Source: Edaphobacter acidisoli
Lineage (GTDB): Bacteria > Acidobacteriota > Terriglobia > Terriglobales > Acidobacteriaceae
Reading direction: 5' to 3'
Length of the DNA stretch: 64,000 nucleotides
Assembly (NCBI RefSeq): GCF_014642855.1
Contig: NZ_BMJB01000001.1
Coordinates: 2,356,001 to 2,420,000 of the forward strand
Below the pieces are notes generated by a model, which saw only the letters and a list, made by a program, of their open reading frames with translations, did not search any database and was not told where the DNA came from. Of this stretch, positions 1-8,429 are shown one piece after another. The first letter of the stretch is position 1, and each line of letters starts with the position of its first letter. The position numbers were made by a program, and so were the translations under genes.

Positions 1-1055
1 CTGCTGAAGTCGCCATTGAGCTGGGCCGGCGTAGGAATCAAAATTTTGGTTGATCCGGCCTTGGAGTAATGCGACCCCTCGAAACCAACCTCAAAGAATG
101 TTTTATCCCTACCGTCGTAGAGCCGTGGAAGCATCACAGGGCCACCCGCCTGCGCACCAAACATGTTCAGGTGATACGCCGGTGGCGAGGAGAAAAATGG
201 TTGCGCATCGAAGCTATTGCTGCGCAGGAAGTCCCACGCAGATCCATGCAGGTTGTTTGTTCCCGATTTCGTGACAAGGTTTACAACCCCGCCCAGCGAG
301 CCACCATACTCCGAGTCGTTGTGCGAGTTGATTTTGAACTCCTGCACGGTGTCGATGATTGGCGGGACGGCGTACGTGTTGTACCAGGCCGAGTTGTCGT
401 TCATGCCATCCACCAGATAGATCGTGGACCGGTTACCCGCTCCGTTGATGGAAGGAAATGAGTAACTACTGGAGGCAACGACTGCAGTATTGCTCGCACT
501 GCCGTTCTGTCCTGTGCTGATCGGAGTTACGCCTGGCGTCAGGGTGAGGAGCTGCGTAAAGTTGCGGCCATTCAGGGGGAGATCGTTCACTGCCTTCTCG
601 CCAATGACTGTACCTAATTGCGCAGTCGAACTCTCCACCTGACTGCCTACCGCCTGCACTGTGACGGTCTGGGCCACGTCGCCTACTTTGAGTGCAGCAT
701 TAATCGTCACGGCCTGTGCTACCGCTACGTCGAAGGCAGCAACCGTCTCACTCTGAAAGTTCGGCGCAGAGAATGTGAGGGTATAACGCGCAGGCGGCAC
801 GCTGGAAAAAAAATAGTCTCCGGCTCCATTCGAAACCGTCTCGCGCTCAACGTTGGTCGCTATGTTCCTCAGCACGACCTTGGCCCCGGGCACGACCTCC
901 TGTGCTGGATCGGTTACGACACCATTAATAGAAGACGAGGAAGTTTGAGCGAAGGCTGTGACGGTCAGGCTCACCGCGCACATCAATATGAGAGTGACGA
1001 TTGTCGTCGCCCTGAACTGGGCGAACTTTTTCTCTAGCGTTCGAATGGCTTGCAT
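1..1055 (-). CDS. Oar-like TonB-dependent receptor, N-terminal part (cut by window edge)
   Basis: Only the first ~351 codons are inside the window and the frame stays open to base 1. A signal peptide occupies residues 1-36, with a VTAFA-Q cleavage site. A carboxypeptidase-regulatory-like beta-sandwich follows (about 39-125), then a TonB plug-like region with NDLPLNGRNF and a VDGMN segment. This is the usual arrangement of the large acidobacterial receptors that import oligosaccharides or polymers across the outer membrane. The ATG at 1055 was chosen because GGAG lies six bases upstream. It sits downstream of a LacI-family gene on the same strand, so sugar uptake is a likely role. The substrate cannot be read from the sequence. 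Confidence 0.88.
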   Translation of the reverse strand, partial: MQAIRTLEKKFAQFRATTIVTLILMCAVSLTVTAFAQTSSSSINGVVTDPAQEVVPGAKVVLRNIATNVERETVSNGAGDYFFSSVPPARYTLTFSAPNFQSETVAAFDVAVAQAVTINAALKVGDVAQTVTVQAVGSQVESSTAQLGTVIGEKAVNDLPLNGRNFTQLLTLTPGVTPISTGQNGSASNTAVVASSSYSFPSINGAGNRSTIYLVDGMNDNSAWYNTYAVPPIIDTVQEFKINSHNDSEYGGSLGGVVNLVTKSGTNNLHGSAWDFLRSNSFDAQPFFSSPPAYHLNMFGAQAGGPVMLPRLYDGRDKTFFEVGFEGSHYSKAGSTKILIPTPAQLNGDFS

Positions 1056-1313
1056 GGCTGGCTCCTATGATTCGCACATAAAACAAATTCATTGCAGATG
1101 GAAATCTACAAGCCGCCGAAACCTACTGTCAAGAAAATTTTTACTAATTACATATTTATTTTGCCAGCAAATACTTCGGGCAGGCAGGCAGAGGAGCCCA
1201 TAACAGACTTCCCGCATATAGACGTAAATGGGGAGCCAGTTGCAGATACCGCTGCAAGCTGTTTCGACGAGTATGATTTGTGTCGAGAAAGACCGGTTCC
1301 GTTATTACGCGTT
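1056..1313. other. Intergenic region upstream of the receptor gene
   Basis: This 258-base gap separates the lacI-type gene from the receptor start. It is AT-rich around 1130-1160 and presumably holds the receptor promoter on the minus strand. I could not pick a confident -35/-10 pair and see no gene in it. Confidence 0.4.
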
Positions 1314-2318
1314 CTAGACGGACCTGACTGGCCCCGTGGACTGGCGAATGACCAGCTCGGTAGCGATCTGGTATTCAATGCCATGATCTGCGCCTTTGTG
1401 ACTAGCGGCATACAAGGCAGTGAATGCACGCGAGGCAATCTCCATCCGCGGAACACGCACGGTGGTCAGGGGTGGTTGCAGATACTGGCTCAGTTCAATG
1501 TCGTCGAAGCCCACGACTGAGATATCGTCCGGCACGCGCAGCCCAGCCGCATGAATCGCGCCGATAACCCCAATCGCTGTCAGATCATTCGAAGCCAGCA
1601 CTGCCGTCGGTATGGTGCTCATCTTCAGAAGCTGCGCCATCGCGGACTGGCCACCGTCAATATGATGGTTGCCCGTCTTCATATAATCCGGCCTGGGCTT
1701 GATGCCGCGATTCTTCAAGGAACGAAGAAATGCATCTTTGCGGGTCTGCGCCGAAGGCAGCGTGGGAGGACCGCTGATAAATGCAATTCGCTCATGGCCG
1801 AGCGATGCAAGGTGAGCGATAGCGTGTTCAATACCGATGTCGTAGTCGATAAAGATATTGCTGGTCATCCTGCCGACTTTGCCGGTGTCGAGAAAGACGA
1901 TGGGGATACCACGCTTATTGAGAAGCTGAATCAATTGCTGATCCATCTCCGATGTCATGATGGCGACGCCGTCAACTTTGCGTTCGAGCATGCGGCGGAC
2001 ACAGACTTGCATACGCTGGGGTTGGTAATCCGTGTTGGCTATGAGCAGCTCCTGACCGTGCTCGACGGCGATGCGCTCGAATCCTTTGGCAATATCGGGA
2101 AAGAATGGGTTAGTAATGTCGGAGATGATGAGTCCGTACATGTGGCTTTTGCCGGAGCCGAGGGTGCGCGCGTGTGAGTTCGGGTAGTAGCCCAGGGCCT
2201 TGATGGCGCTGCGCACGCGGCGTTCGGTGTGAGTGCTGACAGGGACCGTCCCATTCACAACCCGGGACACTGTGGCGGTGGAGACTCCGGCTCGCTTGGC
2301 AACTTCTCGAATGTTCAT
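1314..2318 (-). CDS. LacI-family transcriptional regulator
   Basis: The 334-residue protein begins directly with a LacI helix-turn-helix (residues 2-25, [19 protein letters not shown]). The hinge region follows, then a periplasmic-binding-protein-like ligand domain (about 60-325) with the [19 protein letters not shown] signature seen near the end of the family. Length is normal. It lies 144 bases downstream of the aldehyde dehydrogenase gene and upstream of a TonB receptor, all on one strand. It therefore probably controls the sugar genes around it. The inducer is unknown. No good Shine-Dalgarno precedes the ATG. Confidence 0.93.
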   Translation of the reverse strand: MNIREVAKRAGVSTATVSRVVNGTVPVSTHTERRVRSAIKALGYYPNSHARTLGSGKSHMYGLIISDITNPFFPDIAKGFERIAVEHGQELLIANTDYQPQRMQVCVRRMLERKVDGVAIMTSEMDQQLIQLLNKRGIPIVFLDTGKVGRMTSNIFIDYDIGIEHAIAHLASLGHERIAFISGPPTLPSAQTRKDAFLRSLKNRGIKPRPDYMKTGNHHIDGGQSAMAQLLKMSTIPTAVLASNDLTAIGVIGAIHAAGLRVPDDISVVGFDDIELSQYLQPPLTTVRVPRMEIASRAFTALYAASHKGADHGIEYQIATELVIRQSTGPVRSV

Positions 2319-2376
2319 CTACGGTAGGTGTCCGATCTCCCGAATCTACGTCCAGAGGCCGCAATGCCGATAATCT

Positions 2377-2399
2377 ATATTATGCTCGCAGCATATTAT
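2377..2399. promoter_or_regulatory. Imperfect palindrome upstream of the lacI-type gene
   Basis: Two 10-base arms (ATATTATGCT and AGCATATTAT) flank a CGC centre, with one mismatch. The site lies 58 bases upstream of the LacI-family start codon, in an AT-rich stretch. It could be an autoregulatory operator, but it lacks the central CpG dyad typical of LacI-family boxes. No T-run follows, so it does not look like a terminator. Confidence 0.4.
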
Positions 2400-2462
2400 A
2401 TTGCCGAGGTACGGCTTTAGTCGCATCGATTTGATGCTTTGCCCAGGTTTAGAGCAAACCCC

Positions 2463-4847
2463 CTATTCTCCATATGGAACCCAGATGTTTTTGACCTGCG
2501 TGGCATGCCGCATGAAGTAGCGGCCATTGCATTGCGCGGCGTCAAACCAGTCAAGGCTGTACTTGTCGTTGGTCCAGGTCTGCTTCAGGTTGCCGATGGA
2601 TGCGGCCTTGACCAGCGTTGCATCTTCCAGGCTGCGGAAGCTCCAGATGGCGTCCACGTCATCGTGCTCGGCGAGCGTCTTTGCCAGTTCAGAGGGATGT
2701 CCGGCAACGAGGTTCACGACTCCGCCCGGGAGGTCGCTGGTGTCGAAGACCTGGTAGAGGTCGGCCGTAATAGTTGCGTATTTTTCCGATGGCACCGCGA
2801 CCACCGTATTGCCCGCAGCTATAGCTGGAAGCACGAGCGAGAAGAATGCAAGCAGAGGAACCTCGTCCGGGCAGATAATGCCGATGACGCCGATGGCTTC
2901 GTTCATGGCCAGGGTGACGTTGCGCATGGGAGGGTTGTGCACCTGGCCGTCGTACTTGTCGGCCCATGCCGCATATGTGAAGATGCGCTCGATGCTCTGT
3001 TCGACCTCGGCTGCGGCTTGCTTTTCGCCGACGACGCGTGCGAGCCGGGAGGCGATCTCAGCGCTGCGCTGCATGAGGTTTTCGGCGAGGTAGTAGAGCA
3101 CCTGGGCTCGCGTGTGCGCGGTGGTCTTCGCCCACTTTTCAGCCTTGCGCGCTGCCTCGACTGCGTTGCGGATGTCTTTACGGTTGCCCAGTGGGGCTTC
3201 GCCGAGGAGCGCGCCGTCTTGTGCGTAGACGGGGAAGCTGTAGCCGGAGTCCGGCCTCGCCTGCTTGCCGCCGATGTACTGCTTCACCGTGCGGTCGATG
3301 GAACCGGGGTTCTGGCCATTTTGCGCTATGTGCTGTGCGGGTGCAGTCGTGGAACTGCTCTTCGGCTTTTCCGTGAGCCATGCCGGTTCGAGATACTCGT
3401 ACATGCCCTCGCGTCCGCCTTCGCGTCCGTAGCCGCTTTCGCGGTAACCGCCGAAGCCACAGGAGGCGTCGAAGAGGTTGGTGCTGTTGACCCAGACCAC
3501 TCCCGCTTTGACCTGCGAGGCGACGTCGAGCGCGACATTGATGCTCTCGCTCCAGATGGAGGCGGCAAGACCGTAGGCGGTGTTATTGGAGAGTTCGACT
3601 GCTTCGGCCGGTGTGCGGAAGGTCATCGACGTGAGCACCGGGCCGAAGATCTCTTCCTGCGCGACCGTCGCTGTGGGCTGGACGTCGGTTAGCAGCGTTG
3701 GTGGGAAGTAGAGGCCCTTGGCGGGAAGTGCCGAAGAGGGTTGCCAGCAGGTTGCTCCTTCGGCGACGCCTTGATCGACGAGCGAGCGGATGCGCTCAAG
3801 CTGAACCGGCGCGACGATGGCTCCGATGTCTACTGATTTGTCGAGCGGCGAGCCGATGCGGAGCGTCTTCATGCGGGTGCGAATCTTCTCGTGCAGGACA
3901 TCTGCGACGCGCTCCTGCACCAGCAGCCGTGAGCCAGCGCAGCAGACCTGGCCCTGGTTGAGCCAGATGCCATCGACCAGGCCTTCAACGGCGGAGTCGA
4001 GGTCAGCGTCGTCGAAGACAATGAAGGGCGACTTGCCGCCGAGTTCGAGCGAGAGTTTTTTGGCGGAGGCTGCGGTGGATTTGCGGATGATGCGGCCTAC
4101 TTCAGTCGAGCCAGTAAAGGCGATCTTGTCGATGCCTTCGTGCTCTGTGATAAGCGCGCCAGTGCGGCCGTCGCCGTTGACGATGTTCAGCACGCCGGGT
4201 GGAAGGTCAATCTCCATCGCGAGCTCCGCCATCGCAAGCGCAGTGAGCGGCGTGTACTCGGCTGGCTTGATGACGACGGTGTTTCCAGCCGCGAGCGCAG
4301 GGGCGACCTTCCAGGCGAACATCAGCAGCGGGAAGTTCCACGGGATGATTTGCCCAACGACGCCGCAGGGCTTGTAGCCGCGGAACTCGCTCTCTAACAA
4401 CTGCGCCCAGCCGGCATGATGGTAGAAGTGGCGGGCGACGAGCGGGATGTCGAGATCGCGGCTTTCGCGGATGGTCTTGCCGTTGTCGATGGTCTCGAGC
4501 ACGGCGAGGTGGCGGGAGTGCTTCTGCACCTGCCGCGCGAGCGCGTAGAGATAACGGGCGCGCTGGTGGCCGCTGAGCGCCTGCCATGCGGGAAGTGCCT
4601 TGCGCGCGGCGGCGACAGCAGCGTTTATATCAGCAGCAGTGGCCTGGGCTATATCGGCGATCTTGTCTCCGTTGGCCGGGTTGCTGGTGGTGAAGTACTC
4701 GTCTGAGGACGGCTTGCGCCACTCGCCGTTGATGAAGAGGTCGAAGCGGCGATGGTGGCCGTCGAGCCAGCGCTCCGTCTCCTTCGGGTCTTCAGGAGCA
4801 GGGCCGTAGTCCATAGCGTAGAACTCTTCGACGATAGGGTTGCTCAC
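2463..4847 (-). CDS. ALDH16-type two-domain aldehyde dehydrogenase
   Basis: The 794-residue protein holds two aldehyde dehydrogenase folds. Residues ~25-500 form a complete NAD(P)-dependent ALDH with Asn171 (PWNFPLLM), Lys194 (VIKPAE), general-base Glu268 (LELGGKSP) and catalytic Cys302 (GQVCCAGSR). Residues ~520-794 resemble a second ALDH that has lost the LELGG glutamate and the catalytic cysteine loop. That arrangement is known for the ALDH16 family. The GTG start has GGAG six bases upstream and follows deoC by 11 bases. Because DeoC releases acetaldehyde, oxidation of acetaldehyde to acetate is a reasonable inference, but the substrate is not shown. Confidence 0.9.
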   Translation of the reverse strand: MSNPIVEEFYAMDYGPAPEDPKETERWLDGHHRRFDLFINGEWRKPSSDEYFTTSNPANGDKIADIAQATAADINAAVAAARKALPAWQALSGHQRARYLYALARQVQKHSRHLAVLETIDNGKTIRESRDLDIPLVARHFYHHAGWAQLLESEFRGYKPCGVVGQIIPWNFPLLMFAWKVAPALAAGNTVVIKPAEYTPLTALAMAELAMEIDLPPGVLNIVNGDGRTGALITEHEGIDKIAFTGSTEVGRIIRKSTAASAKKLSLELGGKSPFIVFDDADLDSAVEGLVDGIWLNQGQVCCAGSRLLVQERVADVLHEKIRTRMKTLRIGSPLDKSVDIGAIVAPVQLERIRSLVDQGVAEGATCWQPSSALPAKGLYFPPTLLTDVQPTATVAQEEIFGPVLTSMTFRTPAEAVELSNNTAYGLAASIWSESINVALDVASQVKAGVVWVNSTNLFDASCGFGGYRESGYGREGGREGMYEYLEPAWLTEKPKSSSTTAPAQHIAQNGQNPGSIDRTVKQYIGGKQARPDSGYSFPVYAQDGALLGEAPLGNRKDIRNAVEAARKAEKWAKTTAHTRAQVLYYLAENLMQRSAEIASRLARVVGEKQAAAEVEQSIERIFTYAAWADKYDGQVHNPPMRNVTLAMNEAIGVIGIICPDEVPLLAFFSLVLPAIAAGNTVVAVPSEKYATITADLYQVFDTSDLPGGVVNLVAGHPSELAKTLAEHDDVDAIWSFRSLEDATLVKAASIGNLKQTWTNDKYSLDWFDAAQCNGRYFMRHATQVKNIWVPYGE

Positions 4848-4858
4848 GATGGTCTCCT

Positions 4859-5884
4859 TCAGGCGATGGGGTGGCGGTAGGCGGCGGAGTAGCGTCCGGT
4901 GAGGTGGTGCTCGAGCTGGCGCTCGATGTCGGCCAGCATGCTGCTGGCACCGAAGCGGAAGAGGCTGGGTTCAAGCCAGGGTCGACCTAGCTCGTCCTTC
5001 ATGACATACAGCCAGGTGAGCGCCTGCTTAGCGGTCTTGATGCCGCCAGCCGGCTTGAAGCCGACGGCGTAGCCGGTGCGCTCGGCGTACTCGCGGATGG
5101 CGCGGACCATCACGAGCGAAACAGGGATTGTGGCGTTGACAGCTTCTTTACCGGTCGAGGTCTTGATAAAGTCTGCCCCTGCCATCATGGCAACCATACT
5201 GGCGCGGGCAACGTTGCGGAGCGTGAGGAGATCGCCGGTGCCGAGGATGGCTTTCATGTGCGCGGGGCCGCAGGCTTCCTTGAAGGCGGCGACTTCGTCG
5301 TAGAGCGCCTGCCATTCGCCATTGAAGACATGTGAGCGAGTGATGACGATGTCTATCTCATGTGCTCCAGCTTCGACGGAGCGGCGAATCTCGGCGACGC
5401 GCTGTTCGAGAGGCGAGAGGCCTGCGGGGAATCCAGTCGAGACGGCGGCGACGGGGATGTTCGTTCCTTCAAGAGCCTTAACTGCTGTTTCGACGAAGGC
5501 GTGGTAAACGCAGACGGCTCCTGTGGTGAGGTGGAGGTCTTCGATGCCGAGCCCTTTGACGAGGTGCTGCTGGAGCGGGTGGCGGGCCTTGGCGCAGAGG
5601 CGCTTGACGCGCTCGACGCTGTCGTCGCCGCTGAGGGTGGTCAGATCCATGCAGGCGATGGCGCGGAGGAGCCAGGCGGCTTGCCACTGCTTCTTGACCG
5701 AGCGGCGGGTGTCGATGGTGGAGGCGCGGCGCTCGACGGCACTAGTGTTGACGCGGACCTCTTCGATCCAGTCGAGGTTGAGCGGGATGCAGCGATTGGG
5801 CTCGAGCGGGTGACCGTTGAGCTCGACTGCCGGAGCGGCGTGTTGTTCTTGTTGCCTGATAGCCATGGGCTTCACCGTGAACAT
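4859..5884 (-). CDS. deoC: Deoxyribose-phosphate aldolase
   Basis: DeoC cleaves 2-deoxyribose 5-phosphate to glyceraldehyde 3-phosphate and acetaldehyde in deoxynucleoside or deoxysugar catabolism. The class I aldolase residues are present: Asp178 (HEIDIV), Schiff-base Lys241 (DFIKTSTGK) and Lys277 (VGFKPAGGIK). At 341 residues it is longer than the ~220-260-residue short form, because of an N-terminal extension of about 70 residues. It sits between rbsK (25 bases upstream) and the ALDH16 gene (11 bases downstream), which argues for one transcript. The start could also be Met7. Confidence 0.93.
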   Translation of the reverse strand: MFTVKPMAIRQQEQHAAPAVELNGHPLEPNRCIPLNLDWIEEVRVNTSAVERRASTIDTRRSVKKQWQAAWLLRAIACMDLTTLSGDDSVERVKRLCAKARHPLQQHLVKGLGIEDLHLTTGAVCVYHAFVETAVKALEGTNIPVAAVSTGFPAGLSPLEQRVAEIRRSVEAGAHEIDIVITRSHVFNGEWQALYDEVAAFKEACGPAHMKAILGTGDLLTLRNVARASMVAMMAGADFIKTSTGKEAVNATIPVSLVMVRAIREYAERTGYAVGFKPAGGIKTAKQALTWLYVMKDELGRPWLEPSLFRFGASSMLADIERQLEHHLTGRYSAAYRHPIA

Positions 5885-5909
5885 GATAGTGCGTGCGGGC
5901 CCACTACCG

Positions 5910-6836
5910 CTATCGACGCTGGAGCAGCGCGTCTACCTCGGTGCGATATGGCATTGATGGTGCTGTGCCAGGCCGGGTGACGGAGATGGCTGCTACGGCA
6001 CAGCCGAATTGGGTTGCTTCGACTATCCCCTTCCCTTCTGCCAGTGCTACAGCGAAGGCTCCGTTGAAAGCGTCGCCTGCGCCGGTTGTTTCGACGACCA
6101 GGCCTGCATCGAAGGCGGGTACATGCTGGCTGACGGTTGCGTTTTTGACGAACGCTCCCTGCGAGCCAAGGGTGATGATGACGTTATGCGCGCCTCGGTC
6201 AAGCAGCGCGTCTGCCGCTTGCTCGGCTTCGGCAATAGACGCGACTCGGATACCGGTGAGTTTTTCCGCTTCGGTTTCGTTGGGCGTGAGGTAGTCGCAG
6301 TACTGGAAGAGGGTTTCGGGCAGCGTGCAGGCTGGCGCGGGATTGAGCACAGTGGCGACGCCGAGGGTGTGTGCAAGACGAATGCCGTGCTCAACAGTTG
6401 GCAGCGAAAGTTCGAGTTGCGCTATGAAGACGGCGGCGTTTGCGATGAGAGACCGCGCCTGATCTACCTCGTCTGGCGTGAGTTCGTAACATGCACCGGG
6501 AACGACGATGATGGCGTTCTCGCCTTTGGCCGCGTCGATGATGATCGCGGCTGCTCCGGTTGCAGATTCGGTCTCCAGCAGATATTGCGTGTCGATACCT
6601 TCTTCGCGGTAGGTTTTGCGGGCGAGATCGCCGAAGGGGTCGTTGCCGAGTTTGCTGATGAAGCTGACCCTTGCTCCTGCGCGTGCCGCGGCGACGGCCT
6701 GGTTGGAGCCTTTGCCGCCGGGGCCGAGCTTAAATTCGACGCCCATGTGGGTCTCTCCCCAGGCCGGCAGCTTCGTGGTGCGGAAGGCGACGTCAGCTAC
6801 GTAACTTCCCATTACAACCACGTGCTTCGTGTTCAT
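5910..6836 (-). CDS. rbsK: Ribokinase (PfkB family)
   Basis: This 308-residue PfkB-family sugar kinase should phosphorylate ribose or 2-deoxyribose at O5, which feeds the adjacent aldolase. The sugar-binding GPGGKGSNQAVAAARAG motif is near residues 38-54. The anion-hole and catalytic-Asp motif TTGAGDAFNGAF lies near residue 250. Length matches ribokinases. The gene is followed by deoC after 25 bases. With deoC next door, deoxyribokinase activity is possible; the sequence does not settle which sugar is used. Confidence 0.92.
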   Translation of the reverse strand: MNTKHVVVMGSYVADVAFRTTKLPAWGETHMGVEFKLGPGGKGSNQAVAAARAGARVSFISKLGNDPFGDLARKTYREEGIDTQYLLETESATGAAAIIIDAAKGENAIIVVPGACYELTPDEVDQARSLIANAAVFIAQLELSLPTVEHGIRLAHTLGVATVLNPAPACTLPETLFQYCDYLTPNETEAEKLTGIRVASIAEAEQAADALLDRGAHNVIITLGSQGAFVKNATVSQHVPAFDAGLVVETTGAGDAFNGAFAVALAEGKGIVEATQFGCAVAAISVTRPGTAPSMPYRTEVDALLQRR

Positions 6837-6926
6837 CGATCTTGAAATCTCCGCGCCACTCAGAGCCGTTCTTCAGCTTCAGACAGCATATGCTCACGGA
6901 TCATAGTAGATCCTCCTCGTCTTTTT

Positions 6927-8219
6927 CTATGCTTTGAGGACGGTGGCTTGATTGAGGAAATCAGGGTCTATATCTACGCCGAAGCCGGGGCCAGTGGGAA
7001 CGCGGATGACGCCGTTGCTGTCACTGCGCAGGGTGGATGTAGCACAGTGATAGGGCAGCTCGTTGTTGAACTCCTTGAACTCGTGGTACGGGCCGGAGTT
7101 CGGGATGGCAGTGACGAAATGCATCATGTACACGTAGCCGAGGCCGGTTGAGGAGATGTGCGGGATGCATTGCTTGCCGAAGGCGTTCGCCATGCGCGCA
7201 ACCCTCATGCAGCGCACCATGCCGCCGAAATAGAACATGTCCTGCTGGACGATGGAGAGGCCGCCGTTGGCGACGAGCCAGCGGAAGTTGTGCGTGCTGG
7301 GCTCCTGCTCACCACCGGCGATGGGGATTTCGAGTGCGTCGGCTACCTGCTTTGTCTCTTCGTACCAGTCGAACGGCACCGGCTCTTCGAAGAACGCGTA
7401 TTTGTACTGCTGCATGAGCTTGCCGATGCGGATGGCTTCGGCAACGTTGTAGGAGCCGTTGGCGTCGGCGGAGATGATCATCTGGTCGCCGAAGGTTTTA
7501 CGCACGAGCGGAATGAGCTTCTCGCTGCGGCCCGGTGGGGTTTCGATGTGGCTCATGCGGCCGCCGAGCTTGAACTTGATTGCCTTCGCTTTGGAGATGG
7601 CGACCTCTTCCTTGAGATGCTCGATGGTCTCTTCGGCAGAGATGCCGCGCTCGCCGTTGGCCTGGTAGACAGAGATGCTGTGGTTGTAGATCTTATCGCT
7701 GATAAGCAGGCCCATGGGGAGGTTGGCCATCTTGCCGAACATGTCGAGAATGGCAAACTCGATGGTAGAGATGGGAACCCAGATGGCGAGTCCCTTGGCC
7801 TTGTAGTTGTTGTGATAGATGGTGGATTCAGTGATAAGCCATTCGAGATCGCGCGCGTCTTTGCCGATGAAGAATGGGGCGATGTGCTTGACGAAGATGG
7901 GGTAGAGCACAGACATCTGTTCGGCGTTCGAGACGGAGATGCCTTCGTGGCCGTCTTTTGAGCGAACACGGCAGAGATATTGCTTGCCGTTGACGAGCAG
8001 CTCGACGCTCTCGATGATGACGGGATCGTGAAAGAGCTCGCGCTTGAAGACGGGTTGTTTGAGGATGGCGTCGAGTTTTGCGTAGCGCTCTTCGAGCGTT
8101 CCTGGCAGACCGTGGCGTGGTGCGTTCAGGAACTGCGCATGTGCAGCGTGCGGAAGTGCTGCGATCGCCGCGCCTCCTGAGAGTGCAGTGGCAAGGAACT
8201 TGCGACGACTGGTCTTCAT
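6927..8219 (-). CDS. Tat-exported enolase-superfamily (mandelate racemase type) enzyme
   Basis: The protein begins with a twin-arginine signal (SRRKFLATALSGG, about residues 4-29 of the chosen start). It continues as a mandelate racemase/muconate lactonizing enzyme-type barrel. The KxK-type pair (AIKFKLGG) and metal ligands Asp (ISADANG), Glu (FFEEPVPFDW) and Glu (GGEQEPS) can be seen, with a late His (PHISSTG). Such enzymes abstract a proton alpha to a carboxylate, typically dehydrating or racemizing sugar acids. Start 8219 is preferred over 8237 because GGGAGA lies upstream. It is probably the first gene of the operon with rbsK, deoC and the ALDH. The substrate is unknown; export of this fold is unusual. 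Confidence 0.87.
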   Translation of the reverse strand: MKTSRRKFLATALSGGAAIAALPHAAHAQFLNAPRHGLPGTLEERYAKLDAILKQPVFKRELFHDPVIIESVELLVNGKQYLCRVRSKDGHEGISVSNAEQMSVLYPIFVKHIAPFFIGKDARDLEWLITESTIYHNNYKAKGLAIWVPISTIEFAILDMFGKMANLPMGLLISDKIYNHSISVYQANGERGISAEETIEHLKEEVAISKAKAIKFKLGGRMSHIETPPGRSEKLIPLVRKTFGDQMIISADANGSYNVAEAIRIGKLMQQYKYAFFEEPVPFDWYEETKQVADALEIPIAGGEQEPSTHNFRWLVANGGLSIVQQDMFYFGGMVRCMRVARMANAFGKQCIPHISSTGLGYVYMMHFVTAIPNSGPYHEFKEFNNELPYHCATSTLRSDSNGVIRVPTGPGFGVDIDPDFLNQATVLKA

Positions 8220-8379
8220 GGTCGGTCTTTCTCCCATCGTACTGATTTGTTTCTTTGGTGTAGTGACGAGTGAAGAGGGGAAAAAGCCGATGGATTTTTG
8301 ATTTTGCGGTAACTATAAAATGCGCTTTCTGTTTTGAAGATTGAACGGACAGGTCATGTCACCTTAAGCAGGACAAAAT

Positions 8380-8408
8380 TTACGGCACGGGTAGACCCCG
8401 TGCCGTAA
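8380..8408 (-). terminator. Intrinsic terminator after the TonB receptor gene
   Basis: A perfect 12-base-pair stem (arms TTACGGCACGGG and its complement) encloses a five-base loop. On the minus strand it is followed by ATTTTG. It lies 21 bases past the receptor stop codon, separating the receptor transcript from the downstream enolase-superfamily operon. Confidence 0.8.
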
Positions 8409-8429
8409 GGTAGATTCTTCAGTACCCTT

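Noticed and set aside
2439..3692. 417-codon frame antisense to the ALDH16 gene
   Set aside because: It is a shadow of a clear coding sequence on the other strand, caused by GC-rich third positions. No domain is recognisable.
6885..6913. Palindromes AGCATATGCT and GGATC-N6-GATCC between the enolase-superfamily gene and rbsK
   Set aside because: Both are short enough to occur by chance and lie inside an apparent operon. They were kept only as a comparison for the palindrome at 2377-2399.
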